From Microcaldota archaeon (GTDB taxonomy: Archaea; Micrarchaeota; Micrarchaeia; Anstonellales; Bilamarchaeaceae), in assembly GCA_021823425.1 (NCBI GenBank), contig JAKANX010000032.1:1-9706 (forward strand): a DNA stretch of 9,706 nucleotides, read 5' to 3'. Shown here piece after piece: positions 5,795-9,706 of this stretch. The notes below the pieces were generated by a model. It searched no databases, had not been told where the DNA came from, and saw only the letters and a list, made by a program, of their open reading frames with translations. The translations under genes and the position numbers were made by a program. Each line of letters begins with the position of its first letter. Position 1 is the first letter of the stretch.

Positions 5795-6538
5795 ATGGAT
5801 GATGAATACGTGCTCCAGATAGAGGGGGCGACCAAGGAATACACCAACGGCGCGGTATCGTTCCAGGCGCTCAGGGGGGCGGACCTCAGGATACGCAAGG
5901 GCGAGTTCGTTTCAATCATAGGGCCTTCGGGAAGCGGCAAGAGCACGCTGCTCCATCTCCTCGGATGCCTGGACAGGCCCAGCACCGGCGAAGTCTACCT
6001 GGACGGCGAGGCCGTTTCAAGGATGGATTCCAATACTCTTGCAGAGGCTAGGAACGGAAAAATAGGGTTCGTGTTCCAGGCGTTCAATTTGGCGCCAACG
6101 CTCACGGTCGCGAGGAACGTCGCGCTGCCGCTGATGATAAGGGGCGCGGGCCAGGGCGAGATTTCAAAAAGGGTTGGGGAACTGCTTGCGATTGTCGGGC
6201 TCACGGGCAAGGAGGAAAACAGGCCTGCCCAGCTCTCCGGGGGGGAGAAGCAGCGCGTCGCAATAGCGCGGGCGCTTGCGAACAATCCGAAAATCATACT
6301 CGCGGACGAGCCAACAGGGAATCTGGATTCCAAGTCAGGAAAGGACGTGATGGATTTCCTCGCGGCGCTGTGGAAGACGGGAGTTACTGTGATAGTGGTC
6401 ACGCACGAGCCCGTAGTAGCAGCGTACAGCGGCCGCGTGATACACATACGGGACGGAAGGATTGAGAAGGACGTGGCGCAGAAGCCGAAGATACCTGCGA
6501 GCGGCGAGAGCATCAAGATCAAGGAGGTGTTGCAATGA
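5795..6538 (+). CDS. MacB/LolD-type ABC transporter ATP-binding protein
   Basis: A 247-residue stand-alone ATPase with all ABC motifs: Walker A GPSGSGKST (43-51), Q-loop Gln 95 in FVFQAF, signature LSGGEKQR (147-154), Walker B IILADEPTGNLD (167-178), and H-loop VTHE (His 204). The FQAFNLAPTLTVARNV context and the ADEPTGNLD box are typical of the MacB/LolD/FtsE group (COG1136), which works with four-TM FtsX-like permeases and couples ATP hydrolysis to mechanical movement outside the membrane instead of classical pore transport. The permease is encoded two genes downstream. The ATG has AAAAGGG about 8 nt upstream as a weak ribosome-binding site. The gene is first in its operon, directly after the divergent promoter. 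A tail of about 25 residues past the domain is Lys-rich. The stop overlaps the next start as ATGA. Confidence 0.94.
   Translation: MDDEYVLQIEGATKEYTNGAVSFQALRGADLRIRKGEFVSIIGPSGSGKSTLLHLLGCLDRPSTGEVYLDGEAVSRMDSNTLAEARNGKIGFVFQAFNLAPTLTVARNVALPLMIRGAGQGEISKRVGELLAIVGLTGKEENRPAQLSGGEKQRVAIARALANNPKIILADEPTGNLDSKSGKDVMDFLAALWKTGVTVIVVTHEPVVAAYSGRVIHIRDGRIEKDVAQKPKIPASGESIKIKEVLQ
6521..6529 (+). promoter_or_regulatory. Strong Shine-Dalgarno sequence inside the ATPase gene
   Basis: AAGGAGGTG, an almost complete anti-16S match, stands 5 nt before the ATG at 6535. It is the best ribosome-binding site noticed in the window and, together with the ATGA overlap, suggests high translation of the surface protein relative to the ATPase. 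Confidence 0.65.
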
Positions 6539-8142
6539 GGACCAAGACAAAGGCGAATTTAGCAATCGAGCTCATGGTGATGGTAGTCCTGCTGGGGACC
6601 GGCCTCGCGTACGCCGCGGCAAGCGGGCCTGCGCTCCAGGTCACGGGCTATTCCACGACGCCCGCTTCCGTTTACCCCGGAACGACCGGGCAGCTCCAGC
6701 TCACGCTCGCGAACGGCGGAACGGACACTGCTACGAGGATTGCGGTATATTACGACAACGGGCCCGGTGGCGCCAATTCAATAGTGAACGTGGGCGACAT
6801 AGGGGTGGGCGGAACGACGCTCGCGTCAGTGCCGTTCGTGGTCCCGAACGACGTTACGAGCGGAATTCTAGTGATACACATGAGCATAGTTTACGCGGAT
6901 TCGTCGGGGACTTCGAGCCAGAGCACTCCCGCGACGGTTTCAATACCTTTGCTGCAGCACCAGGTGCTCGGCGCGGGCACGGTCTCGGTGAGCGGCACCT
7001 CCATACAGCCCGGAGACGGGCTCACGGCGACAATCGAGCTTGAGAACACCGGGGGAGTGACAAGGAGCGTGGTAATCCGCTCCGCTGAAAACTCCTCGTT
7101 CAGCCTTGAGGGCTCGAGCCAACTCTCGGTTGGGGACATAGCGACGAACTCGAGCAGGAACGTGACTGTTGGAATAATCTCTTCCTCTTCCGCGGCAGCG
7201 GGCAGGTACATGGTCCCGCTCACCGTGCAGTACCAGGACGCGGTGCAGAACACGGTGACCGAGACGATTTACGTGGGCCCCATTAGCGTTACCGACGCGT
7301 CCGCGCAGTTCGCGCTTTCCATGGACGAGCTCACTCCCGCGGAGGTGGGCTCGCAGGCGCAATTCAATTTGGTCGTTGAGAACCGGGGCGCGAGCACCGC
7401 TTCGGCGATAATAGACCTGAACGTCAGCTCGGTTTTCACGCCGATTGGGAACAGCAGGATTTACGCGGACAACATACCGGCGGGCGGAAACTACACGCAG
7501 GAAGTTCTCCTCGGGGTTGAGCCTGCTGCGTCCGCGGGATATTACCAGCTGCCGATCGTGATTACGGGCAACGGGAAATCTTCGGTGCAGAACATCGGCA
7601 TTCCGGTGGAGGCCAGCCAGCAGATAACCGTGAGCGTGAGCACGCAGCCCGCGTTCGTGAGCCCGGGCAGCTCAGGCGTCGTAGTAACAGCGGAAATAGC
7701 GAATACCGGGAATTCGCCGATAAGGAGCGTTTACGCCTCGGTTTCGCCCTCGCGCGCTTTCGAGACCGTGGGCGCATCCGACAAGTTCGTGGGAACGCTG
7801 AACGTGGACGATTTCACCTCGTTCCAGTTCACCGTGAACGTGCCGGGCTCGGCGCAGCCGGGCAACTACACGCTTCCGGTGAAGATAGTGTTCAAGGACA
7901 GCACCAACCAGGAGCACACGGTCGTGCAGAACATCCCCGTGGAAGTTTATTCGCCTTCGGACGCTTTCAGGCTCGGGAGCCTTGGCAACTCCACGGGCGG
8001 GACGAGGTTCGGCGGCCGGGGCGGCTCCGGAGGGGGATTCTTCGGGATAAGCCTGCTAACGCCGCTGAACATCGGAATGGCAGTCGTGGCGCTCTTAATC
8101 GGGTACTTCGCGTACGGGAAGCTCAAGGGTAGCAAAAAATGA
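6535..8142 (+). CDS. CARDB-repeat cell-surface protein (COG1361-like), exporter partner
   Basis: A 535-residue exported protein. An N-terminal hydrophobic segment (about 9-28, ending AYAAAS) acts as a signal peptide or anchor. Four Ig-like CARDB/NEW3-type repeats follow (roughly 33-138, 146-252, 258-358, 363-472), each with the turn PG/P-A-E-V-G, then an ELENTGG / VVENRGA / EIANTGN strand and a closing PVxV strand. Seven N-X-S/T sequons suggest N-glycosylation. A Gly-rich linker RFGGRGGSGGGFFG (491-504) leads to a C-terminal TM helix (510-528) and a short Lys tail, so the repeats should project outside the cell. COG1361-type proteins are often encoded with MacB-type ATPases and permeases in archaea and may take the position of MacA; the exact role is unproven. 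Start overlaps the ATPase stop (ATGA) and its own stop overlaps the permease start (ATGA), so translation is coupled on both sides. Confidence 0.88.
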   Translation: MRTKTKANLAIELMVMVVLLGTGLAYAAASGPALQVTGYSTTPASVYPGTTGQLQLTLANGGTDTATRIAVYYDNGPGGANSIVNVGDIGVGGTTLASVPFVVPNDVTSGILVIHMSIVYADSSGTSSQSTPATVSIPLLQHQVLGAGTVSVSGTSIQPGDGLTATIELENTGGVTRSVVIRSAENSSFSLEGSSQLSVGDIATNSSRNVTVGIISSSSAAAGRYMVPLTVQYQDAVQNTVTETIYVGPISVTDASAQFALSMDELTPAEVGSQAQFNLVVENRGASTASAIIDLNVSSVFTPIGNSRIYADNIPAGGNYTQEVLLGVEPAASAGYYQLPIVITGNGKSSVQNIGIPVEASQQITVSVSTQPAFVSPGSSGVVVTAEIANTGNSPIRSVYASVSPSRAFETVGASDKFVGTLNVDDFTSFQFTVNVPGSAQPGNYTLPVKIVFKDSTNQEHTVVQNIPVEVYSPSDAFRLGSLGNSTGGTRFGGRGGSGGGFFGISLLTPLNIGMAVVALLIGYFAYGKLKGSKK

Positions 8143-9383
8143 GGATTGACTACGTATTCTCGCTGGCGCTGGACAACATCAGGCACAGGAACCTGAGGAG
8201 CTGGCTAACCATACTGGGAATAGTTATTGGGGTGGCGTCGGTAGTCAGCCTGATTGCGATAAGCCTCGGGGTGAGCGAGCAGATAAGCTCGCGCGTGAGC
8301 ACGCTCGGGACCAACATAATACAGATAAGCCCCGGCGGGCAGGGCGCGCAAAGGTTCGGTGGGGTGGGAGGGCTCAGATTCCAGCCCGGGGCAGGAGGGG
8401 GCAGGCCCGGAGGCGGGGAGCAGCGGCAGAAGCCCATAACATTCAGCGAAGCCAACGTGCTCAAGGGGCTTCCGGGCGTATACAGGCTGGACGCGAGGCT
8501 CAACGGCCGCGAAACCGTCACTTACAAGGACAAGAACGCGTCGCTGGGGATAATCGGGACAGACCCGGCCGCTTTCAAGGATTCCGTGAATACGGCGATG
8601 TTCGCGGGCCGCTACCTCAACGTCAACGACCAGTATTCGGCGGTGGTGGGCTTCAACGTCGCCAACGAGACGTACCAGGACCTGGACATAATGAACAAGC
8701 AAATCAAGGTGGCTAACGTGCCTTTCCGCGTGGTCGGGATATTGAACCAGAGCGGAGGGGGCTTCGGGGGCTCGGACAACTCGGTATTCATTCCGCTGAA
8801 CACCGCGAAGGATTTGCTCAACCAGAGCAGCGACGCGAGCCAAATCGTAGTGGTGGTGTCGCCGGACCACAGCACGGACGAGGTCGCCGCAAGGCTGGAG
8901 GGCGAGCTCATCTCGCTCCACCACGTGACCAACCAGACCGAGGACTTCACCATCACCACCGCTGCGACTGTGCAGTCAACGGTTTCCGGCATTACGGACA
9001 CTCTTGGGCTGCTTCTGGGCGGGATAGCCTCGATTGCGCTAATAGTGGGGGGGATAGGGGTGGCGAACACGATGTTCATGAGCGTGCTCGAGCAGACAAA
9101 GGACATAGGCGTGCTCAAGGCCCTCGGCGCGAAGAACTCGGACGTGGTGCTGCTCTTCCTGTGCGAGGCGTCCATTATCGGGTTCGTGGGAGGGGTGCTT
9201 GGCGTGGGGCTCAGCTTCCTCACTTCGGACATATTGGGGGCTGCCGGGGTGCCGACGCTCCTGAGCCCCGAGCTGCTCGCTGGGGCGCTCGCATTCTCCA
9301 TAGTGATAGGGCTGATTGCAGGCGCCGCGCCCGCGAGAAGGGCCGCGGAGATTCCTCCGATTGAGGCGCTGAGGTACGAATGA
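8139..9383 (+). CDS. MacB-like ABC transporter permease (MacB_PCD plus FtsX domains)
   Basis: A 414-residue permease with the four-TM MacB topology: TM1 near 22-43, a large extracytoplasmic domain (about 44-285), then TM2 287-310, TM3 337-362, TM4 378-398. Family motifs are clear: LRSWLTILGIVIGVASVV (19-36), STLGTNIIQISPG (54-66), EQTKDIGVLKALGA (318-331) at the cytoplasmic coupling region, and the C-terminal PARRAAEIPPIEALRYE (398-414). The extracytoplasmic domain contains an unusual Gly-rich insertion at 65-93 (RFGGVGG, GAGGGRPGGG) just after the QISPG strand. It should form a dimer with two copies of the ATPase encoded two genes upstream and transmit motion to the surface protein encoded between them. 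The start overlaps the preceding stop as ATGA, with AAGGG at about 8 nt as a ribosome-binding site. Substrate (peptide, lipoprotein or lipid) unknown. Confidence 0.93.
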   Translation: MRIDYVFSLALDNIRHRNLRSWLTILGIVIGVASVVSLIAISLGVSEQISSRVSTLGTNIIQISPGGQGAQRFGGVGGLRFQPGAGGGRPGGGEQRQKPITFSEANVLKGLPGVYRLDARLNGRETVTYKDKNASLGIIGTDPAAFKDSVNTAMFAGRYLNVNDQYSAVVGFNVANETYQDLDIMNKQIKVANVPFRVVGILNQSGGGFGGSDNSVFIPLNTAKDLLNQSSDASQIVVVVSPDHSTDEVAARLEGELISLHHVTNQTEDFTITTAATVQSTVSGITDTLGLLLGGIASIALIVGGIGVANTMFMSVLEQTKDIGVLKALGAKNSDVVLLFLCEASIIGFVGGVLGVGLSFLTSDILGAAGVPTLLSPELLAGALAFSIVIGLIAGAAPARRAAEIPPIEALRYE

Positions 9384-9393
9384 GGGAATGGAA

Positions 9394-9706
9394 ATGGCTG
9401 AGGATAATAAGAAGAATGGAAACGGAACCAGGAAGGGCGGATTGATTGCTGCGTTCATGCCGAACAAGGCGAACGTTATAGGAACGGTGCTGCTGCTGGT
9501 TGCGAATTTCGCAGGGGGCGCGATTTCCAGGCTCGCGCTCGGCCTCCTGAGGGGCCAGGCCGCGGACGGCGCGCAGATGTCGGGAAGATTTGCAGGCGGA
9601 GGGCAGTTCGCAGGAGCTGCGGGCGCCGGAGGGGCCGGCTTCGGGCAAACAGGGCTGCTCGGGGGCGCGGTGACAGCCGCCATACTGGCGGTGCTGTTCT
9701 ACGCGG
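9394..9706 (+). CDS. Unrecognised Gly-rich membrane protein, truncated by window end
   Basis: Open to the right edge, so only the first 104 residues are seen. A charged N-terminus (AEDNKKNGNGTRKGG) is followed by a TM helix (about 27-52), a Gly/Ala/Phe-rich loop (GRFAGGGQFAGAAGAGG and on, 64-90), and the start of a second TM helix (from about 91). I do not recognise the family. It begins 10 bp after the permease stop and is almost surely the fourth gene of the exporter operon. The start at 9394 is preferred because GAGGGA (9382-9387) stands 6 nt upstream; an ATG at 9388 is in frame but abuts that site. Its loop resembles the Gly-rich patches in the two preceding gene products. Confidence 0.6.
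   Translation, partial: MAEDNKKNGNGTRKGGLIAAFMPNKANVIGTVLLLVANFAGGAISRLALGLLRGQAADGAQMSGRFAGGGQFAGAAGAGGAGFGQTGLLGGAVTAAILAVLFYA

Noticed and set aside
8205..9301. Long minus-strand open frames (239 and 229 codons) opposite the MacB-like permease
   Set aside because: Both are antisense to a permease with full family motifs and have shadow-like composition.
1..9706. tRNA or rRNA genes, CRISPR array, IS elements, replication origin
   Set aside because: Almost the whole window is coding with short gaps; no cloverleaf, regularly spaced repeats, transposase or terminal inverted repeats were seen.

Overview
The window looks like a piece of an archaeal chromosome, probably from a metagenome. The evidence is frequent AUA (Ile) and AGG (Arg) codons, short intergenic gaps with ATGA stop/start overlaps, an archaeal-style TATA box, surface proteins rich in N-X-S/T sequons, and a CARDB-type surface protein paired with a MacB-like exporter, which is a familiar archaeal arrangement. 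A small-genome (DPANN-like) archaeon is possible, but I cannot fix the lineage from sequence alone.

Layout. (1) Positions 1-~120 do not match the rest. The minus strand reads as an internal piece of a LivH-type amino-acid permease, with different Ile and Arg codon use, and it stops abruptly where a plus-strand secreted protein lacking its own N-terminus begins. This looks like an assembly chimera or a recombination junction. (2) Positions ~120-3125, plus strand: a secreted sequon-rich protein, an SdpI-family membrane protein, then an ABC-2 exporter (ATPase and permease). (3) Positions 3128-5695, minus strand: a compact operon transcribed as small three-TM membrane protein, winged-helix regulator, cysteinyl-tRNA synthetase, and a double-CDGSH iron-sulfur protein. 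The last gene carries an apparent one-base frameshift near 3266. Once that is corrected, it ends exactly where the convergent ABC permease ends. (4) Positions 5702-5794: a divergent promoter region with an A/T-rich TATA-like core and two copies of TTACATTA spaced 11 bp apart, a plausible operator. (5) Positions 5795-9706, plus strand: a MacB/LolD-type ATPase, a CARDB-repeat surface protein with a C-terminal anchor, a MacB-like FtsX permease, and the start of an unrecognised membrane protein that runs off the window.

How they may work together. The right-hand operon looks like one cell-surface export machine in which the CARDB protein takes the place that MacA holds in bacteria. Its last three products all carry Gly/Phe/Arg-rich low-complexity patches near membrane segments. 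The winged-helix protein, encoded just across the divergent promoter, is the natural candidate to bind the TTACATTA repeats and control both the exporter and the cysS/CDGSH operon. That regulatory link is inference.
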